Assembly (NCBI RefSeq): GCF_965363235.1
Contig: NC_134846.1
Span: 2,547,001-2,611,000, forward strand
Direction of reading: 5' to 3'
From: Mytilus galloprovincialis
Taxonomy: Eukaryota; Mollusca; Bivalvia; Mytilida; Mytilidae
DNA length: 64,000 bases
The position numbers and the translations under genes were made by a program. This document shows, piece after piece, positions 12,312 through 24,066 of this stretch (position 1 is the stretch's first letter; every line of letters begins with the position of its first letter). Under the pieces are notes generated by a model. That model saw nothing but the letters and a program-made list of their open reading frames with translations. It was not told the origin of the DNA and did not search any database.

Positions 12312-12561
12312 CAAAAATGTGTCCATAGTACACAGATGCCACATCAAAACTATTATTTTTGAGGTTCAGTGGACAGTGAAATTGGGGTCAAAACTCTTGA
12401 TTTGGCATTAAAATTAGAAAGATCATATCAAGACGTCAACTTCATTTAAAACTACCTTGACCAAAAACTTAAATCGGAAGCGGGAGAGATTGACAGACGA
12501 AAGGACAAACAAACAAACAGAAGCAAAGCCCAAAAAATATAATACCCCTAGGTGGGGCATT
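12312..12561 (-). repeat. Short hairpin-ended repeat (family S)
   Basis: One of four members in the window (with 12801-14460, 38746-39005, 46779-47048). On the minus strand it starts with ATGCCCCACCTAGGGG, passes CTTCAACTT... and CTAATTTTAATGCC, and ends with TACTATGGACACATTTTTG. About 250 bp and non-coding. Possibly a non-autonomous Helitron-like or other MITE. Confidence 0.6.
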
Positions 12562-12568
12562 AACAGAA

Positions 12569-12662
12569 GATGTGGTATGATTGCCACTGAGACAACTCTG
12601 CACAAGAGACCAAATGACAAAGAAATTAACAACTATAGGTCATCCTATGGCCTTCAACAATG
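12569..12662 (+). repeat. SINE-like dispersed repeat, short copy
   Basis: Carries GATGTGGTATGATTGCC, GAGACAACTC and GGCCTTCAACAATGAGCA, the conserved skeleton of the family at 1204-1785. Confidence 0.6.
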
Positions 12663-12800
12663 AGCAGGTCTTTTCTGAATTTTGTTTAGAATTTGAACCT
12701 AGTACCAGTGGAGCAGTAGTTCTGTCAGAAGCAGGCCTAGCTTACTTTCATTGAGATAAGGAACATATTAGATTTTTCGTTTTTTGATTTGATTTTTTTT

Positions 12801-14460
12801 TATGCCCCACCTACGATAGTAGAGGGGCATTATGTTTTCTGGTCTGTGCGTCCGTCCGTCCGTTCGTTCGTTCGTTCGTCCGTTCGTCCGTCTGTCCCGC
12901 TTCAGGTTAAAGTTTTTGGTCGAGGTAGTTTTTGATGAAGTTGAAGTCCAATCGACTTCAAACTTGGTACACATGTTCCCTATGATATGATCTTTCTAAT
13001 TTTAATGCCAAATTAGAGATTTTACCCCAATTTCACGGTCCACTGAACATAGACAAGAGTGCACACACTGAAATGTCTCGCCTTCTTTACTAATCATTGA
13101 TATTATGTTGATACTCCTAAATATAAAGCTTTATTACGACTGTTACATAAACTTAACATGAACCATGAAAATGAGGTCAAGGTCAGTTGAACCATTTGCC
13201 ACGCAGACATGTACAGCTAACAATGCTTCCATACAACAAATATAGTTGACCTATTGCTTATAGTTTAAGAAAATAGACCAAAACACAAAAACTTAACACT
13301 GAGCAATGAACCGTGAAAACCAGGTCAAGGTCAAATAAAACCTGCATGACTGACATATAGATCATAAAATATTTCCATACACCAAATATAGTTGACCTAT
13401 GACATATAGTATTAGATATAAAAAGACCAAAACTCAAAAACTTTACTTTAACCACTGAACCATGAAAATGAGGTCAAGGTCAGATGACATCTCCCCGCTA
13501 GACATGTACACCTTACAATCATTCCATACAACAAATATAGTAAACCTATTGCATAAAGTATGAGAAAAACAGACCAAAACACAAAAACTTAACTATAACC
13601 ACTGAACCATGAAAATGAGGTCAAGGTCAGATGACATCTGCCCGCTAGACATGTACACCTTACAATCATTCCATACAACAAATATAGTAAACCTATTGCA
13701 TAAAGTATGAGAAAAACAGACCAAAACACAAAAATTTAACTATAACCACTGAACCATGAAAATGAGGTCAAGTTCAGATGACATCTGCCCGCTAGACATG
13801 TACACCTTACAATCATTCCATACAACAAATATAGTAAACCTATTGCATATAGTATGAGAAAAACAGACCAAAACACAAAAACTTAACTATAACCACTGAA
13901 CCATGAAAATGAGGTCAAGGTCAGATGACAACTGCCAGTTGGACATGTACACCTTACAGTCCTTCCATACACTGAATATACTAGCCCTATTGCTTATAGT
14001 ATCTGAGATATGGACTTGACCACCAAAACTTAACCTTGTTCACTGATCCATGAAATGAGGTCGAGGTCAAGTGAAAACTGTCTGACAGACATGAGGACCT
14101 TGCAAGGTACGCACATATCAAATATAGTTATCATATTACTTATAATAAGAGAGAATTCAACATTACAAAAAATTTGAACTTTTTTTTCAAGTGGTCACTG
14201 AACCATGAAAATGAGGTCAAGGACATTGGACATGTGACTGACGGAAACTTCGTAACATGAGGCATCTATATACAAAGTATGAAGCATCCAGGTCTTCCAC
14301 CTTCTAAAATATAAAGCTTTTAAGAAGTTAGCTAACGCCGCCGCCGTAGCCGCCGCCGGATCACTATCCCTATGTCGAGCTTTCTGCAACAAAAGTTGCA
14401 GGCTCGACAAAAATGATAGTGCGAGTGGGGCATTCGTGTACTGAGGACACATTCTTGTTT
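12801..14460 (+). mobile_element. Family S repeat split by a tandem-repeat element
   Basis: The left part (12801-13052) begins ATGCCCCACC with an 8-bp hairpin partner GGGGCAT and a (CGTC/CGTT)n stretch at 12846-12895. The right part (14409-14460) ends GGACACATTCTTGTT. In the uninterrupted copy at 38746-39005 these halves are contiguous, so 13053-14408 is an insertion. Confidence 0.72.
13053..14408 (+). mobile_element. Pearl-like element with 147-bp tandem-repeat core (family A)
   Basis: It starts ACAAGAGTGCACACAC and ends with hairpin TGCAACAAAAGTTGCA (14385-14400) and GGCTCGAC. The core is a direct array of about 147-bp units marked by CCATGAAAATGAGGTCAAGG; neighbouring units at 13604, 13751 and 13898 are almost identical. 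Bivalve 'pearl' elements and Helentron-type non-autonomous elements have this plan (minisatellite core, terminal hairpin); assignment is by architecture. A second, inverted copy is at 39844-40879. No coding capacity. Confidence 0.7.
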
Positions 14461-15486
14461 GTAAATGTTTCATAAAGTCTTTGATTACATTATATTTTTT
14501 ATTGTTAAAATGTTACAAAAAGTGTTCCCAGCATGCTCCATGGAATATTTTTTCAATTTTTCACAGAACGTTTTACTAAGAACAGCACAATTTTGAACTG
14601 CACATCATTTTCCATCAAGTATAAAATATCTATTTGCTTTTTATATTTCTCAATGATTTATATCAAAATTTCATTATTTTCATTATAAAAATCTGGCAAG
14701 AATTGTACCTGTGAGAGTGCTAACCAGACCGGACAGTTGGACAGACGCATGGACGGAAACCCGTTATTTTCAAGGCCCCCCAAACGGGTTACGCTGGGAA
14801 GAAATTATGTTTACAATATTACATAACAAAATCCTTTTTATGCCTTAAACAGTCAAACAGATTATAACACTTTACAATAAATGAAGAATGTTTCCATGTT
14901 ACAAATGATCCCCTTGGGCATATAACGCTATAAAGGGATATGAATAGCTTATATGACTTAAGTTATTTCCACGTCAATACCATGGAAAAATTTGTGATGC
15001 TTTTGCACCTCCTTTTTTTATGTGAAACTTTGGTGTTAAATTAGAGGCATAAGGAGTCAGTGAGTATCCTTTATAAAAACTTGTACAGTAATTCTTGTAT
15101 CATGGATTAAAGATATGAGCAGGCATTATGAGCATCCTAACCATGTCTGAGAAGATATTATTGGCAATGTCAGAATGTGAATTTTAAACCTGGCTTTAAT
15201 CAAGCGTAAAACTGTCTAATGGGACAAGTAGTTGAACTTATAAATAAGAGGTTGCAAGGCACTTTTTTTTAACTTGCGAACAAAAAGTATGAATAACATA
15301 TTCTCTGGTCCACCACTTCAAAATTTTATTTGGTAAATATATACTTTCAACTAGAAAGCATGATATTTTACTCCATTGACCATGAATCATTTATAAGCAG
15401 CCCATTAGCCTTTGGAAAATCGATCTAATGTAAAACGCATTGAAATGAAAATAGCCCAAGCTTTTACTGGTTTCCTTTACTTATTT
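14461..15486. other. Gene-free stretch, including probable EEF2KMT 3' UTR
   Basis: No reading frame of interest. The EEF2KMT stop is at 15487-15489, so its 3' UTR extends leftward; a minus-strand AATAAA at 15325-15330 is a candidate poly(A) signal. Confidence 0.4.
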
Positions 15487-18400
15487 CTATGTTCCTGAAT
15501 AATGAATTCTGAGTATTTCTATTGGAATGATATCATCATAGTGGAATGTCTTCTCTTTCGGTGGCTCTACCATCTCATAGGCTAATCCTTCATTGGCTGT
15601 CATAAATATAAATAAAACTTGTAAAATACACTATCAAAAATATCAGTTTAAAATATAATAAAAAAATGTTTTTTTCTTGTGTTATTTTAGAACATTTTGT
15701 TATTCTAGAACATGCGTGTTATTTTAGAACATTTTCTTTTGACAATACATTTTATCTGACAGGGCAAGTGCTTTTGAATTGGTGAGTAAAAAATACTTCA
15801 GATATATATATCCAAGTATAAAGTGAGAGAATAATGTTTCTCAATAACTAAAATGAGTGCAAAACAAACCCTTGAAGTCTCCTGGATATATGATGTTGTG
15901 GGACGATAACTTTCTTTTTATTACCTGCCTCTAAGTGCAGGATTTTCTCGCTTTGATGAAGACACATTGGTCGACTACGACTGTTTTCTTCCATTTGGTC
16001 AGGTTGTTGTCTCTTTGACACATTCCTCATTTCCATTCTCAATTTGATTTAACTGCTTTGAAGCTTACAGCAGCAATTTTAAGTCTTTGGCATTCCCTGG
16101 AGATTTGCAATCATGCTGCAATGTGATCACTGGCCTTTCTGATTAAGACCATGTAGTCTGATGTGTGGAAGTTTCAATCATAATTTATTTTTCAGGGTTT
16201 TATAAGAGTTCAAATGCTATAAAGTTATAAACTACAATATATTTAGTACATATGTACTTCTTACCAAGATTTATAAGAAAGAAATCTCTTGTGTCTTCAT
16301 TTCTTACTGTAGACGCTATATAAGCTATAGGTACATTATTTTTCTTTGGTTTCAGAACTTTGAGCAATATTCTGACTAAAGATGGAATCACTTCCTTATC
16401 ATACACAACATCTGAAATACACAAATAAACAACTTCTGAAAATACACAAATAAACAACTTCTGAAAATATATGAATAAACAACATCTGAAAAATCACATA
16501 TAAACCACATCTGAAATTACAAAAAAGGATCTAAAATTAAAGTCATAAGAAACGAGTGACCGGTGAAAAATAATATTTTCCAATTCTTGAACCAATGCAT
16601 ACAAACATCATAAACTTAGTCTTCTGTTCAAGAATTTTTCATTTTTTCCGCATAAATTTCGTATAATCGTCAATTTTTTTTTCAATCGGTCAGTGTTGTG
16701 AAAATATGGCAGGTAATTAAAACTCATGTTTTGAAGCCGAAGTTTAACGATTGTCACCTGTTTGTCAACAATCAACAAAAAATAAACAAAAAATAAACAA
16801 AAAAGCATGGAAATTGAGCACGTGTTTAACATGTAAATTCAGATAATAGTTTATTTTAAGGACATCCATGCATATTGCGATCACCAGATTTTTACGAGAT
16901 GGGTCACACTGAGGTCACTTTGCATACGGAAAATATGTCGGGGGAATTGCTTCCTGGAAAGAAAGTAAACTTCTTCTAAATATGAATAAATTAAAGAATT
17001 TTTTTCAGAAAAAAGTATATGTACATAAGTTTTATAATGAAAACTATCCATTGAGTTATAAAACAACATATGCATATTTTTTTTTAATTTGAGGTTTCAT
17101 ATGACTTTAAATTGCAAGAGGTTTAAGATATTTTTTTTAAAATATTACTTGTTTTTATAACCAGTCTTTTGACTGGTTATAAAATTATTAAAAAACAAAA
17201 CATTTGAAAAAACATCAATAAACAGCATTTGATCATGGGAATACACAAAAAAAACAGCTTTGCTTTTTTTTCTTAACATATAGGCACTGTCTTATAGAAA
17301 CCTAACAATCAATAATCAAAACTCTCTGCATTCTGTGGTTAGTTTTTTTTTGTTATAAATTGAACATTAACATTTGAACAAATACTTTGTACATGAAAAG
17401 AAGTCCCTGACCCTGAAAATTCAATTTTAAAGATTCTTTCACTTAACAACTTGGAATTTAAAACATTTCAATTGAAATGTTAAAGTCATATGAAACGAGT
17501 GAGTGGTGAAAAATAATGTTTATCCAATTCTTGAACCAATGCATGTATATATCATAAACTAAGTCCTCTGTGCACGATTTTATCATTATTTTCGCAAATA
17601 TATCATATAATCGTCAATTTTTTTTCTCTCTGTTTGTTTTGATTTAACAAATATGGCTGCTCATTAAATGCCGTGTTTTGAAGCCGAGTTTTACCGATTG
17701 TCACCTTATAGTAAACAAATCACAAAAAGCATGGGTATTGAGCACGTGTTTAACATGTATAATTAGATATTTGTTTATTTCAATGACAGATCCATGCGTA
17801 TTGCGATCACCGGATTTTTACGAGGAGGGTTACGCTCGGGTCAGTATGCATACGGAAAATATGTCGGCGAATTGCTTCCTGGAAGCAAGCAATTAAAAAT
17901 AAGTAAACTTCTTCTAAATGTGGACAAATTAAAGAATTTTCCTCAGAAAAAAGTATATGTACATAAGTTGTATAATGAAAACTATCCATTTAGTTATAAA
18001 AAACATATGCATATTTTTTTTTAATTTGAGGTTTCATATGACTTTAAATTGCAAGATAAAAACAATGCAGTAAAATATAAAACTAATTTATACACCCTTA
18101 AACACAGGAGAAAAGCTCAGAACTGTAATCAAAATTAGATATTTATATATACCTGCTGCTAATATTATATCTGGCGCTAGTTTGTCTAGAAAATCATGAC
18201 TGCCTTTACTCCAGTCTAATTGTAGAAGACTAATTCTATTGTCACAACAAAGTTTATAACTTTCTACATAATCTCCTTCTTCCCAGAATTCTTCATCTGG
18301 TGTAAAAATACCAATGTCTAATTCATCGTCAGATTCTTCCTCTAAGTCGTCTGCCGAGGCAGAGGACGTACAACTTATTTCCATAATGTCTGATGACTGT

Positions 18401-21400
18401 TCCATACCTATATCTTGTTTCACACTGAGTTGACGTCTGATGCTACGAATCATTTTCCGTCTTTTTAATGTGACAGTCTGATTTTCTGGTAAGATGGCTT
18501 TAATAGCACAAGAATTGGGATCAGAATTAAAATTTATCTCTAGATTTACCATTAAAAGATATAAGACTTGTGGATGACAGTCTGAAAATGTCAGCGATCT
18601 TAATTTACACTGTTTACAGATAGCTATTCCTGTAAGTCCCAGTCCACTTCCAAGCTCTAAAACCTTCCTACAATAAACAGGATAAATGCACATTTTCAAA
18701 TATTAAACTTTACATCATCAACAAATATCAAGGGAATATGGAACTTTTTTTTCAATTTTATCATGAAATATATTACAACAAATGGAAGTTTTTAACGACC
18801 TTGACTGGCTATACAGCTCTTGCACGGTCGGTTGAAATATATTAGAGAATATATATACAAGCTACTTGAATGCAATACTTTACAGAATGTAAAAAGTTGA
18901 ACTTTGATCAAGGGAGAAAGTATCCATGGGATACAAATGATGCCCCTGCTTGCACATATAACATAACCCCTATAAAGGGACATCACTTAAGAAAGGTAAA
19001 AGTGCCCCTACCCAAATTGGTACTTTTTTAACTACAAACTACAAATGTACATGTAATTAGAGTATGTCTGATGGTGTATATTTTTTGTAGTACAACTGTT
19101 AGGTATCAACAAATGATATCATCATGATCATAGGAAGTCATTTTCAAATTTTATCACTTCATTTCATTAATTAATATTGAATAGAAATTAATAACTTTCT
19201 TTCATCATGTTCATTGTCGTGACTATCAATTTTTCATGGATTAAGTTAGAACAATAGTTGTTTAAATAATTGATTCTGTGAGTTTGTCAAATTCTGCATA
19301 CTGGCCTATAGAAAAATCTCATCTCATCGAAAATGTTTAAATTGTGGTTCACCTACACACAATGAGTACCTCACAAGTAATCAAGAATTTTATGTATGTG
19401 TTAAACTTCTATACAAAATCAGTGGAATCCTTACCTATTTTCTAGCAAGCCGCTGTTCTCAAATGCCCATTCTGCTAGGTGTAAGGCAGCCTATAAGAAT
19501 CAAAATTTTTTATACATGTATAGTTCACACAAGGTCATTCAGTTAAAATCAATATTGCTTTTGTTGAGTTAATCACTGCTTGAAAACCTACAGATTCCTC
19601 AGGGTATAGAAATTGATTAGAGTTTCTTTATCTGCCTGGTTCAACTTCTTCACAAGAGAGAACTGTTTGGCTGTGTATATTTACTACTACTACTGTCACA
19701 ATGGATATGTTCAACCAATGCCACATGAAGGGTATTGCCAAATTTTCACCAGGCAAAATATCTGCCTCTACCAAACATGGCCTCATTTTCAATGAACAGT
19801 CAAAATTTTCTGTTTTCATTGTGGGTCGTGACCCACTTTACAGAGTCAACCCCTTAAATGTATATTGGTTCGATCTCATTCTGAAAGTGCATAAAATATT
19901 TACCTGTTCAAAGTCAGGAACTTTTAAAGAGTCATCATATAGTTATGTCACATCTTAATTTTTTTTTATTTGAAGAATTTGGTTTCTCTTCTATTTTATC
20001 CTTAGACATATATATACCAGTATTAGAAGGCTAAATGTGTGAGTTGTTACATCAGGATAAAATATAAAAAAGAAGATGTGGTATGATTGCCAATGAGACA
20101 ACTATCCACAAAAGACCAAAATGACACAGACATTAACAACTATAGGTAACCGTACGGCCTTCAACAATGAGCAAAGCCCATACCGCATAGTCAGCTATAA
20201 TAGGCCCTGATAAGACAATGTAAAACAATTAAAAGTTTGTTTACAGTTGTGACAAAAGCTCTCTTGGTTCATGTTAGTATTTGTTCATAAAGGTGATACT
20301 CATATTCTCCATCAAGTAACTACATTTCCCATAATGCCTCTCTCTCTGACTTACCTGCCATGTGTTCAGTCCAGTTGTTCCTTGGGATATGAGGTGAATT
20401 GATTCCTGTAAGCTAACTGTTTCACCATTAGGCTGCAATTAGAAAAAGAATAAATAAAAAATGAAACTGGCAGAACAAAGATAAAATCACAAAGAATTTT
20501 CTGAAATTTTTTATTTTTACCTCGAATCAAATGTTGAAGACTGCTTTTGGTATCTGATTAAATGCTATAATCCTTATGATTCTTTAATTTTGAAATCATC
20601 AATTGCAAGCTTACATATTCTGGTTTAAAAGATATTATTATGAGATATAAAAACAGTCAATACATGTATTTACTATTCTGATAAGATGATCAACATAATT
20701 TCATAATGATGAATAAAGAATGTTGACTCATTAGATTAGTACTGAAGCACCAAAAAGTACACTCCACAGTAGCCTTATCTGAATGATATTTGGTGTTTAC
20801 TTCATGAAAACCCTACACTTTTTCTGGCAAAAAATTATGTCATCATAATGAGATGCTGTTACAAGTAGCAGTTGTAGTTGTTTGTTTAACCTCAGTTTCA
20901 AATGGGATTTGCAGGGGAATCCCTGAATAGAAAGTACATGTACATGTAGGTATCTGTTTGTGTCAGAAATGTAAATCAAAACATGTCTACAATGTGACAT
21001 CATGGGTATTATAATTAAAACAAAAACAAGGGAACCTTGTAGAAACCTGATTTTACCAGATGATATGTTTTGTAACAAAGGATGTCATCTTCGTCTTCAG
21101 TCTGTTGTAAAAGGTCTGTGTAAACCTCGTAGATTTCATCACACATTTCAACCTCACTTTCCTCTAACTGAAATTGACAAGTTACATATCAAAACTCTAC
21201 AAGTATTTGCAATTATTCCTAAATGATTCATGCCCAGCTACAGGTATATTTGTAGATACTCTATTTTGGTCCTGGCAACCTCCTACACTTGAAGTCATGC
21301 CATGAGCTATCTTTAATCATATTTCATGTGATGTTCAGTTAAAAATTTTAAATATTTTATGATCTAATGAGTAATTAAGAAAACATGTATGTATGTTTAT

Positions 21401-23950
21401 ACAAGTATACCCTATATGATTTTTTAAAATTTGTATTGATGATTTTATGTGTCATACATGTAGGGTTGCTGTCTCATTCACTGTCACATATATCTGACAT
21501 CCACATTTATTCACATCATTTATTGAAATGGGAGATAACTCTTACAATATACCAAAAATCTTTGCACGAAAAAAACCAATATACAACATGCATTTCAGTG
21601 GACACAAATTATTTAGTTGATCCCTCTCAGTAATGATTTCTCGCATTTCTAATAAGGTCAATTAAAAATATATGTGTGGTTCCAGTAACCCTACTGTCCA
21701 TACTTTTTCGGCTTAAAAATAGCCTACCCTAAAGATTTTATTGTCATTTTTGAATTTTCATTAAGCACTGTTAAAGTCAGAATGTTGCTCCCATAGACTC
21801 AATATAAAAAAAAATAATAAAATATAAAAAAAATTCCTACCTACATGTACCTACCCTAACTTTTTTTCAGATGTAACTGGAACCAAACATACTTTTTTTA
21901 TTTGGCATAATCATGAAAGTTATGAGAGAGTTTGATTAAGATTCAAATAAGAAGTATCGATAGATTGTAGTTCCATGAATATGTATATTTAGTTAGCTTT
22001 TCATTTACTGATAACAAAATCAATATTCATACCAATAAAAACAATATTCAATGATCTTATTACAGTATTGAATAGGTAACCTTTTAGAATAAGTTTATTT
22101 AAAGGAGCGACAAGTTTACATGGATCATTTCTAAATTTCCGGGCACGGTTAACAACATTTAGTTTTGCTTGACATGACAACTCAAACCAATATGTCATGT
22201 ATTCTAACAATAACTAAATACAATTCTGATTGTTAATCAAACCTTGTGAAGTAGGGTCTTCATGAAAGCTTTTTGGTAGGCTACTGATGGAGGATATTTT
22301 TTGCAAAGTTCATTTAAAACTGTGGCATTGAGGACAGCCTTCTGTTCCTCCGGACCAATCTGTGCACTTGTAATAAGCTCCGTCTGGAAAAAAGAGTAAA
22401 AAATAAAACAGATGCTATTATAATACTATTTCAATTTTTAATGATTTATTGATTGGTGTTACTGTATGCTCAATGTCCAAATGGTAATTTTTGTTTATCA
22501 TATAGTATTAAACTTATGTTAAAGGGGCACTAGCTGTCAAATTCATGGTCACCGATTTGACTCATATTCTCATATTTGATTTATAGCAATGTAATACATT
22601 TATCAATAGTCTAAAACAAACAGTTTACAGAGCATGGGATAGATAATATATAGGTTCGTTTCGTGTGTACTTTAGTCCAGACGCCATCTAATTACCTATC
22701 GATTTAACCTCAGATGACCATATAAGCGATGTACATTTTGTAAACATAAATAATAAATGGATCTTAATATAAATTTAATACTAAACAGAAAACAATAAAC
22801 TTGTGACTAAGATATTACCACAAACATAAGGTGGCCATATTTTTTTGTACCCATTTACAGGTAATGCCTTCCTCATATTATATTTTGTGGAAAGTTTATG
22901 GATTTACATTTGAAGATCAAAGGAGACACCAAAAAACAATAATTAGGTAATTACTGAAATTTGAACTAGGTGATAATGAAATTACTTGTTTGAGTCATAC
23001 CCCTGACTGTTTTTTTTAATGTTCTTTTACTAAACATGCTAAAGAAGAAGTCTTCTGTCTATATAGATATAGACCAAGGATTATTTGATTTATTATTTAT
23101 TAAATTACGGTGAGAATAGCAAAAACCTGGAACAAACTACCAGAAAAAGTGGTTAAGGCACCATCTGTTAATGCCTTTAAAAACAGACTTGACAATCATT
23201 GGAAAAATGAGGAACTATATTATTCTGATAACCGTGCAGTTATAACCGGAAGCAGCAGTAACAGCAATAATTACGACCAAATATATGAGTCTGGTGAAGA
23301 GGAGCCGTGAGGATCCTATACCGAAAACATCTTTAAGTATCTTTATACCTTTATCTTCGGGTCGTTACAAAAGCCAAAGGCTTCTACTGACCCCTCATCT
23401 TGGATTGTCGTATATGATTTCTCATCTCATAATAATATATTTATATATAATATATTAAACTTATCAAAAAATACTTATTTAGGTGTGCGCAGCTGAAACA
23501 CTTAACACGAACATATGAATTTATATAGGTTCCAATTTTCGCCATTTAATGCAGACTTAAAATTATTCAGAGTCTTTGCCGTCACTGTTAAATCTGACAG
23601 GTTATTCCACTGATCCACTACTCTAATTGAAAAAGTATTTAGTCTATGTGTGGTCTTACACTGTTTTTTAAAAAGTTTTAATGAGTGACCTCTAGTATTA
23701 TTAGATGGTGCTAAAGTAAATAGGCTCATCCAGTCGATGTCATCTATATCTAAGTAAGTAGGGATGTGTATAGCAAGCCCTGCGCAGAAAATTCAACATT
23801 TGGATAAATATAAGTATATTGACGGAAAACAAACATAATATGACTACTAACTCTCCATTTTATTCGCCTTATCGGCACCATTTCAAAAAATTGACATGAA
23901 ATTTCATGCAAAATAACTTTAGTATCAATTGAGCTCATGGAGGCTGCCAT
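15487..23950 (-). CDS. EEF2KMT: eEF2 lysine methyltransferase (FAM86 family), eight exons
   Basis: Minus-strand exons are 23950-23852, 22383-22243, 21167-21057, 20432-20355, 19490-19435, 18667-18153, 16411-16265 and 15596-15487. All junctions are GT/AG with matching phases, giving 418 residues (human about 330). The family is a seven-beta-strand SAM-dependent methyltransferase that trimethylates a lysine of elongation factor 2. Visible motifs are the N-terminal FAM86 helix (AVLNATVLNELC.KYPPSV), ISQGTTGLNTWQAALHLAEWA just before the fold, motif I VLELGSGLGLTG (164-175), FSDCHPQVL (189-197), LLQLDW (309-314) and IILAADVVYD (329-338). Oddity: residues about 223-300 form a long insert, first basic then strongly acidic/Ser-rich (DDLEEESDDELD), absent in the short vertebrate form. 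The start MAASMSSIDTK is chosen because its exon ends in phase 0 and joins exon 2 in frame. Exon 7 has a repeated acceptor region (see 16412-16515). Head-to-head with RNPS1. Confidence 0.9.
15895..16050 (+). mobile_element. Retroelement 3' tail fragment
   Basis: The sequence around GTTGTTGTCTCTTTGACACA and TTTCCATTCTCAATTT is the same 3' tail that ends the reverse-transcriptase fragment at 54896-55897 and appears inverted at 42895-43010. It sits in the last intron of EEF2KMT. Confidence 0.55.
16412..16515. repeat. 25-bp minisatellite of repeated splice acceptors
   Basis: About four to five units (24-25 bp) abut the 5' edge of EEF2KMT exon 7. On the minus strand each unit reads like TATTTTCAGAAGTTGTTTAT, so it copies both the polypyrimidine/AG acceptor and the first exon bases. 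AGs fall at 16412-13, 16436-37, 16461-62, 16486-87 and 16511-12. The nearest alternative acceptor keeps the frame (+24 nt, EVVYLCIS). Confidence 0.75.
16537..17110. mobile_element. TTAA-flanked MITE, copy 1, in EEF2KMT intron 6
   Basis: Ends are TTAAAGTCATAAGAAAC (left) and GTTTCATATGACTTTAA (right), inverted repeats of about 15 bp with TTAA at both edges. The 570-bp body is strongly similar to copy 2 at 17480-18047 (shared GAATTGCTTCCTGGAA, GAGCACGTGTTTAACATG). Non-coding. piggyBac/Kolobok-like by target site only. Confidence 0.7.
17480..18047. mobile_element. TTAA-flanked MITE, copy 2, in EEF2KMT intron 6
   Basis: Same direction and length as copy 1, with a better right/left match (TTAAAGTCATATGAAAC / GTTTCATATGACTTTAA). 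It ends about 105 bp before exon 6. After both copies ATTGCAAG is shared, so a local duplication of the intron is an alternative to two insertions. Confidence 0.7.
20073..20215 (+). repeat. SINE-like dispersed repeat copy
   Basis: GATGTGGTATGATTGCCAAT, GAGACAACTATCC, GGCCTTCAACAATGAGCA and a further GCCCATACCGCATAGTCAGC block; lies in EEF2KMT intron 4. Confidence 0.65.
21656..21907. mobile_element. PIF/Harbinger-like MITE, intact copy
   Basis: 252 bp with terminal inverted repeats (left ...AAAATATATGTGTGGTTCC, right GGAACCAAACATACTTTTT...) and TAA duplicated at 21653-21655 and 21908-21910. A three-base T-A target and GGCC-like ends fit PIF/Harbinger. The same family forms the outer shell at 26222-30049. 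Inside EEF2KMT intron 2. Confidence 0.75.
22001..22165 (-). mobile_element. Penelope-like reverse transcriptase C-terminal scrap
   Basis: The minus strand encodes PLNKLILKGYLFNTVIRSLN, matching [20 protein letters not shown] of the copy at 55.1 kb. An old fossil within EEF2KMT intron 2, not an exon of that gene. Confidence 0.6.
23100..23310 (+). mobile_element. LINE reverse transcriptase 3' end
   Basis: Encodes RIAKTWNKLPEKVVKAPSV and NAFKNRLDNHW, the usual last residues of non-LTR retrotransposon polymerases, followed by a stop and an untranslated tail. 5'-truncated, in EEF2KMT intron 1. Confidence 0.7.
23502..23729 (-). mobile_element. LINE reverse transcriptase 3' end, opposite strand
   Basis: Encodes NTRGHSLKLFKKQCKT, FSIRVVDQWNNLSD and LNNFKSALNGENWN, another LINE C-terminus, facing the one at 23100-23310. 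Only about 120 bp from EEF2KMT exon 1. Confidence 0.7.
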
Positions 23951-24066
23951 TTTTATTCCTTAAAGTAAAAGAAATTCTCATTGGCAGGCAATTTAAAGAC
24001 TTCATATTTCGTCCAATCAGAAACGAGCTTTCAGAGTGTAACGGCGTCAGAACCTCTACCTCAAAG
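23951..24066. promoter_or_regulatory. Bidirectional promoter of EEF2KMT and RNPS1
   Basis: Only 116 bp separate the EEF2KMT start codon (23950, minus) from the first base of the inferred RNPS1 start codon (24067, plus). There are two CCAAT boxes in opposite directions: ATTGG at 23980-23984 and CCAAT at 24013-24017, the NF-Y arrangement common in divergent housekeeping promoters. No TATA box is evident. Transcription starts are not visible from sequence. Confidence 0.7.

Noticed and set aside
21002-21226. 74-codon plus-strand frame
   Set aside because: Antisense shadow of EEF2KMT exon 3 (21057-21167).
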